Assembly: GCA_031772625.1 (NCBI GenBank) | Contig: CM062816.1 | Coordinates: 1,669,523,058 to 1,669,587,057 of the forward strand | Source: Pinus tabuliformis | Taxonomy: Eukaryota; Streptophyta; Pinopsida; Pinales; Pinaceae | DNA length: 64,000 nucleotides | Direction: 5' to 3' | Part shown: piece after piece, positions 9,024 through 19,700 of the stretch | Numbering within the stretch: the stretch's first letter is position 1 | How the letters are laid out: each line of letters starts with the position of its first letter | Translations under genes and position numbers: made by a program | Notes under the pieces: model-generated | Databases searched by the model: none | The model's input: only the letters and a program-made list of their open reading frames with translations | Told to the model about the DNA's origin: nothing

Positions 9024-10388
9024 ATGAGAAACTACAAGAGAGAAGCATCTATCAGGCCACCAATTTTTGATGGGACCAACTTCGTCTATTGGAAGGTAAG
9101 AGTCACAACCTATCTTCAATCTCTTGGTACAGAAGTCTGGGATATCATAGATATAGGGTACACTTTTCCATCCAAAACTCCTACAGATTCGGCTGGTAAG
9201 AAGCAATATGAAACAAATGCAAAGGCTGTCAATACTCTATTAGGATGTCTACCTCAATCAGAATTCATCAAGGTTATGCAGTATAAATCTGCAAAAGAAA
9301 TATGGGACAAGATTGTTCTGAGATATGAAGGAGATGAACAGGTAAAACGAGCAAAACTTCAAACCCTCAGAATTTAGTATGAAAATCTCAGAATGCACAA
9401 TGATGAAAGTGTGGCTAACTATTTCCTTCGTGTATATGAGATTGTTAATTGTATGAAAAAATTGGGTGAAGAAATAAAAGAGGTTGTTGTGGTTGAAAAG
9501 GTTCTAAGATCTTTGTCCTCTAAGTTTGAATCTAAAGTTTCTGCAATAGAAGAAAAAGAGAATCTACGAAACCTTACCATGTCACAGCTGCACGGAATTC
9601 TGACTGCTTACGGAATGAGGAAAGGAGGACCATCAGACAGGAGAGAAGCTTCTTTCAAGGCTTCAAGCAAAGGAGATTACTATGAGTCAGGACATATGTC
9701 AGAAGAAGAGGAAGAACCAAATTTTGTTAAGAACCTTCAACGGGGTGCTGGAAGATTCAGAGGTAAGTTACCTTTCAAATGCTTTGCTTGTGGAAGAGTC
9801 GGTCACTATGCTGCCAAATGTCCTCATAAAGATAAGCTTGACAAGGGTAAGGAACCTGTTAGATGGAACAAGAAACATAATGTAAATAAGAAAAGCTATT
9901 ACACTCATGAAGATAGTGATGGACTTTCAAATAGTGATGAAGATGAACAAGGTAATAAATATAGACTTTTAATGGCTTTTGAAGATGAAGATTTCATGGA
10001 TGCTATAGATGAAGAAGGTCTTTATGAAGAGATTTCTAAACTCAAAATTTGTTTAGAAGAGAAAAATATGATTATTGATACTCTGCAATTCCAACTGGCT
10101 GAAAGGGAAAAACATCATGAAAAGTTAGAATGTGAAATTGTGGGTCTTAGAAAAGAGATTGAGAAATCTAAAGCTCTTAATCTTAGATTTGTTAAAGGAT
10201 CTGAAACATTAGATGAGATTATCAAAGTGCAGCATTCTCCACTAATCAAGACAGGTCTGGGATATAATGAAGAAACAACTCAAGCGCAGGAACCATCTAC
10301 CTCCAAAATTTATCTTGATGCAACAAGGAAAAGTGAACAAAGGCCAAATGGAAATCACTAGGTAAATCAAGGACAATTCACCTCAAGA
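9024..10388 (+). pseudogene. TE-4 gag (copia type)
   Basis: This is the Gag capsid and nucleocapsid. The ATG at 9024 opens frame 3. The N-terminal copia gag domain includes FDGTNFVYWK (about residues 15-24) and KEIWDKIVLRYEGD (about 92-105). An in-frame TAG at 9375-9377 interrupts it. A CCHC knuckle, CFACGRVGHYAAKC, lies near 9780-9821, followed by an acidic Ser-rich segment and a coiled coil (about 10020-10190, heptads of Leu/Glu/Lys). A second TAG at 10359-10361 is followed without frameshift by pol. Length and motifs fit plant copia Gag. Confidence 0.88.
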
Positions 10389-13300
10389 ATGAACAAAGAC
10401 TATCAGATAAATCGAGGGCAATCTACTTTTAGAATGAACAGAAGATACAACCAGCCACAGGTAAAACCTCCTCAATCTGCCTCAAGAATGGATGTCAATA
10501 GGAACTACAATCATTTGGCTGGTAGATTTGATAATCACAGGAGTTTCTTCAATGGCCAATGTTTTTCTTGTCATAACTTTGGTCAAAAAGCAGCTCAATG
10601 TGTTTCCTATAAGACAATCATGACTAGAGAAGCTCATAAACAGAGGAGTATGACTGGGATCATGAAAAGGACCTACAATAACTTCTCTGCTCCTAAAAAT
10701 GAAATAGAATGTTCTATTTGTAACAATTTCGGTCATGAAGATTCTGAATGCAGGAGCAAGTTTCGGCAGACAACTCAGAAGGAGCAAGCCTCAAGTGCCA
10801 AATCATGGAGAATAAAAGAACCACAACCAGAAGGATGTGGTATAGCCTTATATGCGGAAGGGCAGGAAAATCAATGGTACATCAACAGTGGATGTTCGAA
10901 ACATATGATAGGTGATAAAGAAAAACTTCAGTCATATAGTGCCTTAAAGAAGGAGAAGAAGGTCTCTTTTGGAAATGACACCCCTGCTCTCATAAAAGGT
11001 AAAGGTTTTGTTCAGTTGAAAGAAAGGGTCAAAGCTGGAAATGTCATGTATGTTGATGGCTTAAAGCATAATCTATTAAGTGTCAGTCAGATGTGTGATC
11101 AAGGAACTGAGGTAATATTTCGATCAAATGGATGTAGTGTTCGTGATCTTGATACAGGAAAAACAGTGATCAAAGGCGTAAGAACTCCAAATAATTTATA
11201 CATATTCAAAGAAGGACAACATCAATGCTATCTAAGCAAGAATGATGAACACTGGCTATGGCACAGAAGATTGGGGCATCTTAGCTTCTCACAGATAAGG
11301 AAAGCATGCAAATACCAGGCAGTTCGTGGTCTTCCAGACATCAGAATTCCAAACAATACAATATGCAAATCGTGTTAGTTTGGTAAGCAATCCAGAACTA
11401 ACTTCCCTGAGAAGGAAGGATCAGCTAGTAGGCCACTTGAACTTGTCCATACTGATGTATGTGGTCCATCTAGGAAAATGTCACCCCGAGGAGAAGAATA
11501 CTTTATATTATTCATTGATGATTTTTCCAGGATGTGTTGGATAGGACTTATGAAGCACAAAGATGAAGCCTTTGAAAAATTCAAATCATTCAAAGCCTTG
11601 GTGGAGAACGAATCAGATCACAGAATCAAATGCCTCAGGTCTGATTGAGGAGGAGAATTTACCTCGAATGAATTTTTTGATTTTTGTGAAGAACATGGAA
11701 TAAGAAGGGAATTCTCTACAGCTAGGACTCGTCAACAAAATGGAGTAGTGGAAAGGATGAACATAACGGTTCAAAAAATGGCTCATGCTATGCTTGATGA
11801 GTCTGGAACTCCCACAACCTTCTGGGGTGAAGCCGCATTTGCTGCAGTTGTTATTCTCAACAAAACAAATGTCCGGGTGAACAGCACTCAAACTCCTCAT
11901 GAGCTCTGGTATGGTGAGACTCCTTCGGTAAAATATTTCAAAATTTTTGGAAGCAAATGCTATATCAAAAATACTGATGAGAATCTTGGCAAGTTTGAAC
12001 CTAGAGCAGATGAAGGCATTCTCCTTGGTTACTCTCCCCACAGCAAAGCTTATAAGTGTTACAATAAAAGGCTTGGAAAAATTGTTGAAAGTATTGATGT
12101 AGTAGTTGATGAAGAAGAAAACACTCCTAGGCAGGTAAGATCTGAAGATTTCGAAGATGATGAGGACTATCCTTCAACATCAAATCAGACTTATGATGAA
12201 GAAGAAGCTCAAGAGGCACCAGAGGAACAGATAAGGATAGAAGAGAAGACTCCATCCAAATACGTTCAAAAGAATCATCCAGAAACTCAAATTCTGGGGC
12301 AGAAAGAGGCAGGTATACAAACAAGAAGAACAATTACAGAAGCCTCAAGCTATTTGGCATTGCTCTCCTCCATTGAACCAAAAAATGTAAAAGAGGCATG
12401 CAAAGATGAATGCTGGGTCAAGGCAATGGATGAAGAACTTGAGCAGATCGAAAAGAATAACACTTGGGAATTGGTTCCTAGACCAAAAGATAAGAATGTC
12501 ATAGGGACAAAATGGATTTCTAAAAACAAGTTGAATGAAAATGGGGAAGTTATTAGAAACAAGGCCAGAATTTTTTGTAAAGGGTATGCTCAACAAGAAG
12601 GAATAGACTTTGAAGAAACTTTTGCTCCCGTTGCTAGACTTGAGGCCATCCGAATGTTCCTTGCTCTCTCAAGCTTTCAGAAGTTCAAAGTATTTCAAAT
12701 GGACGTGAAATCAGCTTTTCTGAATGGATACTTAGAAGAAGAAGTGTATATTGAACAACCAGATGGATTCATCCTTGGAAATGATCCAAAACTTGTATGC
12801 ATGCTTAAGAAGGCTCTCTATGGTCTTAAACAAGCTCCAAGGGCTTGGTACTATCATCTGGACAAATATCTTCATCAACAAGGTTTCTCAAAAGGATCAT
12901 CAGATAGCAATCTTTATATAAAAATTGAAAATAACAAATTGCTAATACTTGATGTGTATGTTGATGATATCATCTTTGGCAAAAATGAAGAAGCTATGAG
13001 CCAAAACTTTGCCTTGGTGATGCAGAAAGAATTCGAAATGTCCTTGCTTGGAGAACTGACATATTTTCTTGGATTACAAATCTAACAAAATGAAGGCGAT
13101 ATCTTTTTATCTCAAACCAAGTACCTTAAGCAGATTTTGAAAAAGTATGGCATGGAAGATTCGAAACCAGTATGTACCCCTATGGTTACTGGATGTAGCC
13201 TTAATGCAAATGATGAATCAACAGCAGTGCATCAAACAAGTTATAGATCCATGATTGGAAGTCTTCTCTATTTAACAGGTACCCAACCAGACATCATGCG

Positions 13301-13913
13301 TGCAGTGGGAATGGTTGGAATATTTCAGGCAAATCCTAAGGAAACTCATATTCAGGCAGTGAAGAGAATTTTCAAGTATCTTCAATGAACTCAAAACTAT
13401 GGCCTGTGGTATCCGAGAGATACAGATCTCACTCTTCATGCTTATATAGATGCAGATTGGGTTGGAAGCGTGGATGACAGAAAAAGCACAAGTGGCGGTG
13501 CATTCTTTATGGGTTCCAGATTAGTATCTTGATTCAGCAAGAAACAAAGTTCGATTGCCTTATCTACAGCTGAAGCAGAATATGTGGTTGCCACATCTTG
13601 TTGCACTCAACTCCTTTGGATGATGCAAACTTTGCAGTATTTTGAAATCACTTGTATTCCACCTATCTCCATCTTATGTGATAATACAAGTGCTATTAGT
13701 ATCTCAAAGAATCCTGTCATGCATTCAAAGACTAAGCACATACCGATCAAGTATCATTTTCTCCAGGAAAAAGTATTGGAACAAAAGGTCAAATTGGAGT
13801 ATGTTCCCTCTAAGGAACAAGTTGTTGATATTCTCACCAAACCACTGCCCAGGGAAACTTTTGAATACCTCAGACAGAAGCTGGGAGTTGTTGATGTGTC
13901 ATCTTGCTGTTGA
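10389..13913 (+). pseudogene. TE-4 pol: protease, integrase, RT, RNase H
   Basis: This continues frame 3 from gag. Two more CCHC knuckles (CFSCHNFGQKAAQC at about 10560, CSICNNFGHEDSEC at about 10713) precede the protease, whose active site reads NSG instead of DSG (about 10880). Then come the GAG-pre-integrase zinc motif (WHRRLGHLS at about 11262), the integrase core with DVCGPS, RSD and NGVVER (second Asp next to a TGA at 11646-11648), RT with YVDD (12957-12968), and RNase H with DADW and STAEAEY. Stops: TAG 11376, TGA 11646, TAA 13083, TGA 13386, TGA 13530. The natural stop is TGA 13911-13913. Confidence 0.92.
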
Positions 13914-14702
13914 AACTTGTCTGTTTCAGAGAAAAGTGGGTGTACGCGAGTTTCCTGAGGAGTATCCGCGTATATACGCCGGTTTATGCAGAGATAGTCG
14001 CATATATGGTAGTTTAAAAGAAATCAGTGGGGACAGACTCTGATTGAAGAGAGTCTGATATGGGTTTGACAGAGACCATCTGGCACAGGTTCAGGGGGAG
14101 CAGATAATCTTCTAATAATGAATTGTTGGCATTATCTTAGAAGCTTTTGGTTCTAGTACACAACTGTGTTAGTTTCAGGTGGAACAAATGCAGAGGGAGA
14201 ACAGAAAGAAAACATGGTTGCTGATCTGAATAGTGATTGACAGATGCTACTGATATCAGTTATTGGTGACTTTCATAAGTCTTGCTCTAGATATTTCGTC
14301 TCTATGTCATGTATCTCTTTTATGGTGTCAAGGTCATGTAACGGCCTATTTTGGTTTCCCCACTATGCTTGGGATGAATGATGTAATGTACTTGGTTGTC
14401 ATATGTAAATTTCTGATGTATCCCCACTTGGTTGAGTGGATGATCCCCACTTGGTTGGGTGATGGATGTATGTATAGAGTCTTTTGGTGATAGGAAGGTT
14501 TTTTTATGATGTATAAGTTATGGTTCTTCTTGAAGAACATATTTTTGCAGATCTTGCCTACAGTCAGGGGGAGCATGGTTAACACAACAGAGCAGAGATT
14601 TCAGCATGTACTCAGGGGGAGCACAACCCTTTGCCCTTGATGACAAAGGGGGAGAATGACTTTGAGGATCTTGGGGTTGCCATCAAGTCCAAAGGGGGAG
14701 AT
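13914..14702 (+). other. TE-4 post-pol region with five polypurine tracts
   Basis: There is no convincing gene. Five AGGGGGAG-type tracts lie at about 14093-14100, 14566-14573, 14614-14621, 14645-14654 and 14691-14701. The last directly abuts the 3' LTR and is the likely primer for plus-strand DNA. Three copies of the LTR palindrome motif lie at 13941-14010. The region is too short and too broken for an env-like gene. Confidence 0.75.
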
Positions 14703-16267
14703 TGTTGGCATTATGGCACAGGTTTGGAGCTATGGCACAGGTGTTGTCCTTGATGGCAACTCACTCTGGTGACAGATCACAGTTTAGGCACTCAGAAAGA
14801 AGAAAAATATATATACGCAGGTTAACCTTGATGAAGTTGCGTATACACACGGGTTAGACGTTCCGAAGTCGCGTATACGTATACACACACTTTCACGCAA
14901 GGAAAAGTGCATACATGTGGGAGAACTTACTTTTGGTCCGTGGTATTTAGTCCTTGGTAATTGATCCTATGGTTTTGGGCCATGGTATCTCGTCAAGAAT
15001 GTTGATCCCAAGTATTGAGTCCATGGTATTGTTTTGTTATGGTTTTGGACCGTGGTATTGTGGAAGGCCTAAGACTATAAAAGGGGAAGGAGATTATTTG
15101 GCAAAGAATCATCTGAATTATTGAATATCTGATAAAGTGCAAGATCTAAAATATTGGTGATTGGGTTATGGTGCAGATCTGGATTTGAATGAAGGAGGAA
15201 CCCTAGCGCAAAGAGAAGGATAAGTTCTATTAATCGGTCATAATCTTAAGGCTTGAATAATAGTATCTTTGTATGATTTTGATCCGTTATATGTGGTGCA
15301 TGCTTGATCTATAAATCTGGTAATCTGGGTTAATTAATGTCTGAATATTTGAAAGAGTGAATTATCCTTTATAGATCTATACGCAGGTTCAATGAGGCGA
15401 AGGCGCGTATACACGCGGGTTTCGTGAGTAAAAACAACGTATACGCAGGTTGGTCCAAACACAGAAGCGTATGCATGCAGGTTTCTGGTTATTGAAGTAG
15501 CATACATCTCTTAAGTTGTGTTCTAGTTGCTTCTGTTTATTACTGCAGTGTTCTGGGTTCAGAATTTGGTGTGTGGTTATTGTTACTGTGTTTTGGGTAC
15601 AGCTGTCAGAGAAGTGTCTACTTGATTCAGTTCTAATTGGTGAAAAGGAGATTGTTTGATGCAGAAATTCTTGATGATTGATTGATGTTCATAGATCTAG
15701 TATGAAAATTTATGAAACGTGGTCCCTGGAAGAAAGAGAAGGTTGTAGCCTTCTGTAGGCCAACACCTACGTACTAGTATCTTGGCTAGTGTAAGAGCTA
15801 AGGGGGTTGTATCTCCCTTCCAAGAGAAGCTGGAAAACGAGAGAGAGGGTTGTAGCTCTCTACAGGTTGCAGCCTGCGTACTGGTAAAGGACTGCAACAG
15901 TACAAAATCATTGTAAAAAGAAGTTTCTAATTAAAAAGAATATAGAGACGAATTGCAGCAGGTGGTTTTCACCCACATTGGGTTTCCACCTTATATCTTG
16001 TGTTCTTGTGTGTGATTGTCTTCTGCTCTGTTTCACTATTTCTGGTTACTGTTTATTTGATTCTGATACACAGATTAATGATCAACATCTGTAATATAAA
16101 GTAACTTATAATTTTGCATGGTATACGCGGGTTTCCTTATACGTAGTTGCGTATATACGCGGTTTTCACTAACTGAAGTAGCGTATATGATCTGGATTTG
16201 AAAAAGGAAATAATTGACTTGATAATAATGATTCACCCTCCCCCCCCTCTCAGTATTATTTCCAACA
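14703..16267 (+). repeat. TE-4 3' LTR
   Basis: It starts TGTTGGCATTATGG and ends TTTCCAACA, followed by TTACC (16268-16272). It holds the TATA box at 15076 and the second copy of the stem-loop array (15737-15903). A pyrimidine run just before the end is longer than in the 5' LTR. Confidence 0.95.
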
Positions 16268-16272
16268 TTACC

Positions 16273-16720
16273 TTCAGAGCTAATTTGCGAAATATGGAGT
16301 TTATGAATGAGATTTACTTGTTGTTCAGTACCTTTTCTTTCTTAATATAGTCACTCATGTTATAAGCTGATATTTCCGGAGCCTTTAGTTGATGAATTCA
16401 ATCTAATTGGCGAAGTGTTATGTTTATAAATGAGTTTACTTGTTGTTTATTAGTTTATAGCTATGTAGTTTTTAATGTCATTTTCTCATGTTATAATTTG
16501 ATATTTCCGGAGCCTTTAGTTGATGAATTCAAGCTAATTGGCGAAGTAATTTTTTTATAAATGAGTTTACTTTTTGTTCATTAGTGTAGAGTTAGAAAGT
16601 TTAATGTCATTTTCTCATGCTATAAGATGATATTTTCGGAGCCTTTAGATGATGACTGATTTTCAAGTTAATTGGCGAAGTGTTATGTTTATGGATGAGA
16701 TTACGGGCTGATCATTAGTT
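16273..16720 (+). repeat. Tandem repeats of about 130 bp in the TE-3 LTR
   Basis: Units each carry GATATTTCCGGAGCC, CTAATTGGCGAAG and ATGAGTTTACTTGTTG. Starts are at 16369, 16500 and 16629 (spacing 131 and 129). An earlier unit is the one split by TE-4. The 3' LTR has the same units at 27190, 27321 and 27450. Confidence 0.85.
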
Positions 16721-17201
16721 TAAAATTAGTTTCAAGTTTTACTTTTGCCTTTAGTTTAATTGCATTAGTTCATTAGACTTTAATTTTTCAAATAGAATAG
16801 ACAACATAAGTACTTCATTCTCAATTTGATATAGATAGCTGCACTTCCATTTTCTCATTCAAGTTTTAATTTTGTAGATAGCAGTTTTAAGAGTCTTTTA
16901 AGCTCATATTTTGGAAACCACTATAAAGAAAATAAGCTTTGTCTTCATCTTCTTGAAAACTTCACTTCCAAACTTAACTTAAAAAGCACTTTTAAACTCT
17001 CACTCCATCAGTAGATTAAGATTTCAATTACATTGCAGAACTCTAGGAGGTCAAAAGAACAAAATCCCAAAACAACATAAAATTGAAAATAGTGAGGTAA
17101 GAAAGGGTTATCTAACACATATAGTGCACTACACTTCATTAGTTTATGACACCCTGATTGATAATTTATGTAGCAATTTAGGACACTAAATTGACTAAAC
17201 A
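16273..17201 (+). repeat. TE-3 5' LTR, right part
   Basis: It continues the TE-3 LTR after TE-4 and ends GACTAAACA at 17201. With the left part the LTR is about 2,039 bp versus 2,109 bp for the 3' LTR. Confidence 0.92.
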
Positions 17202-17204
17202 TTT

Positions 17205-17222
17205 TGGCACCATTGTCGGGGA
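17205..17222 (+). promoter_or_regulatory. TE-3 primer-binding site
   Basis: TGGCACCATTGTCGGGGA lies 3 nt after the LTR end. Athila elements use a close relative of this site, reported to pair with tRNA-Asp. Confidence 0.75.
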
Positions 17223-17370
17223 AGTGTAACTAGGTAGCCTATCTCTTACATTCATAAAAAAAATTGATAATTTCTCGAGTATGCTCTCCTCTTGCACTTT
17301 GTGTGATCTGGAGGATCAAAAAAAGAATTATTAGTCAAAAAAAATTCATCAAAAATAACAAAAAAATGAC

Positions 17371-19700
17371 ATGCATAGAGAAAGAGATTCTAGGGGTAGA
17401 TTTATAGCTAGGGGCAGAAGTTCGATTTTCACAACTCCAACTACTCCACCAAGGATTAGAAAGGACACACCTCCATCCCAAACTCATACTCCCAGCCTTA
17501 GGATTCCTGGAATTCAAGGGGCAGCAACTCAATTAGAAGATTCTCCCACTTCATCTACTAAACCAGATCTAGGAGAGGAACCCTTTTTCACCTCTATAGG
17601 GGAACCTATTGTAGTTGAAGAAGTAGGAATACCTAGAGAAGAAGAAGAAATAGGAACTCTCTCTCATCAACGATTAATAGAAGAACCAGAAGATTTTGAG
17701 TGAACTATCATGGTAGAAGAAGAGCAAATGGAGAATTTTCATTATTTGGAGGAGGGGGTAGAGGTAGAGGTAGAGGAAACAATGGAGGAAGTAGAGGAAA
17801 CAATGGAGGAGGTAGAGGAAATAGGGAAGGAGATAACTCATTTGGATTCCCTATAGTAGATGAGGAAACACATACAACAATGAAAAACATTTCACCATCC
17901 ATCCTCCCAAAGTTTTATGGGTTGAGAAGTAAGGATCCTGAAACAATTTTGTTTGAGTTTGAAGTCTTATGCCGAACTTATGACTATTTAGAAGACTCTC
18001 AAAAACTCAAATTGTTCCCTTCACAACTAAAAGGGGCTGCTCTGAAATGGTTTATGGGATTAGTCACTCAATCCATTAGGACTTGGAATGATATGAGGTA
18101 GGCATTTTTGGATAGATACTTGGATTACTGTATGCCTACTAATCATAAGGATGAGGTATTCAAAATGATGCAAAAGGAAGATGAAAACTTAAAGGATTTA
18201 CTTGAGGGGTTCTAATACAATTTGAAAAGAGCAAAAATGAACAACTTAGATGAAGAGACCTTGAAAGCCCTTTTGTTGAAAGCCATTAGAGATGAATGGA
18301 TAGATATCTTAAACATGATGGGGAAGGGATACATCTCTCAACTTGCATTGAGTGACATAGCAGAACTATGTGTCCATCTCTCAAGAGAGAAATCTAAAAC
18401 TGGGAAAGGACCTAGAGATCCTTCTCTTACTAGAGCAAACAAATCTGCAACTAGAACTATAAGTAGGGCAGAAATTGGCAATATTCTTGATGAGTTCAAA
18501 ACTGATATTTTAGGGAGCCTTAGTGAGCAGTTAGACACCCTCAAAATCCAAAACAAGCTGAAAACAGAAGTAGATGCTTTAGCCATCTTTTGTACAAAAT
18601 GAAGGAAGAAACATGCTCTAAGGGAATGCCCCTTAGATGCAAAAATTGTAGAAACTTGTATGATTTGTTCAGAAAGTCATGAGACCAAGGATTGTCCTTC
18701 AATCCCAGGTCTTAAGGCTGTCTTTCAAGAGGAAGTAGTCCCAAATTCAGTAGAACCTCTTTGTTTTGCTACAAGAAGACCTTGGCAAGGGCCACAAAAT
18801 CACTAATTTAACAATCCAATGAATTTTCAGCCCCCACCAAACTGGAATTCTTGGCAACAACCTTGGCCTCAACCTCAAAATCAGTATCAATCTCAACCAT
18901 GGTCACAAGGGGTACAAAATCCTTATGGTATATTTGCTCAATATTATCAATATCCTCCATCTTATCAGAGCTATCCTCCCCCACAAAATCAATAGCAAAC
19001 TCAACAACCACAACTTCCAAATCAAAGCCCTCACCTTTCATTGCCATTTCCACAACAACAACCTCCTCAACAAAGTCAAAATCCTCAACCCTTACTTCCA
19101 TTTCAACAAAAGCCAAATCAACTACTAATCCAACCATTACCAAACCCCAATAATAAAAGCCCTCAGAATGCTTACATGGTAGAAGGACAACAATTTCCTA
19201 CTTACATGATTGTTCCTCTAGATATTAATGATGATCAACTTAGATCTGGTAGGATTTTAGAAAAGGAAAAACCGTCTATTGATATTCAAGAGCAAGATGC
19301 TTCTGAGGAGGACTCTCTGAAAGTCAATAAAAGTTTTGAGGAGACATCCTTTCAAAACCAAAACATTCAAAAAGAAAAAGAAAAAGAATCAATAAATACA
19401 ACTCCCATAGTTGAACAACCTGCATCTACTTCCACACCTCCTTTTCCTGAGAGATTACAAATTGATAGAGGGGTGGAAAAACAGATTTTGTTGCCCAATT
19501 ATGATTTCCTAGATGAATTAAAGAATGTCTGTATCAAGATTCCCTTGTTACAAGCCATTAGAGAAATTCATATTCTAGCAAAAACAATAAAGGATTTGAG
19601 TATCAAGAGACCAAGTAGAAAACCAAGAGACACAAAAGGAATTCACCTGGTAGGAAAAATAGCAGATATCATGATGGGAAATATTACCATGCAGAAATAT
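17371..19700 (+). pseudogene. TE-3 gag
   Basis: An N-terminal segment (17371-17703, frame 1) is rich in Thr/Pro and acidic residues. A frameshift leads into frame 3 at 17700 with a Gly/Arg-rich stretch (17750-17840). The capsid domain follows (17880-18400; includes LKGAALKWFMGL and FLDRYL). Two knuckle-like motifs come next: one broken by TGA (18600-18602) with KKHALREC after it, and CMICSESHETKDC (about 18658). A Gln/Pro-rich linker (18820-19160) leads to protease. Stops at about 18100, 18214, 18600, 18804 and 18992 make it non-functional. Confidence 0.85.

Larger units (their letters stand above)
7436..16267 (+). mobile_element. TE-4: Ty1/copia element, Sirevirus-like
   Basis: This complete 8,832-bp element has LTRs of 1,528 and 1,565 bp, TTACC duplications, a gag-pol frame with integrase before RT (the copia order), several polypurine tracts before the 3' LTR and repeated palindromic motifs in the LTRs. 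Multiple polypurine tracts and palindromic LTR repeats are known traits of Sireviruses. The lineage call is inference. Seven in-frame stops but no frameshift were found in the 4.9-kb frame, so it is defective but fairly young. It is nested in TE-3, which is nested in TE-2. Confidence 0.93.

Noticed and set aside
11613..12041. Antisense ORF of 142 codons within TE-4 pol
   Set aside because: It is a shadow of the integrase/RT frame on the plus strand.
14263..14490. Possible env-like ORF after TE-4 pol
   Set aside because: Only 75 codons, no conserved start or domain, in a non-coding spacer with polypurine tracts.
17205..17222. tRNA gene fragment
   Set aside because: It is only the 18-nt primer-binding site; no cloverleaf can be formed around it. 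The same applies to 8964 and 41068.
18808..19143. Minus-strand Val/Glu-rich ORF and overlapping plus-strand Ser/Thr-rich ORFs
   Set aside because: Side products of the Gln/Pro-rich linker repeats of TE-3 gag.
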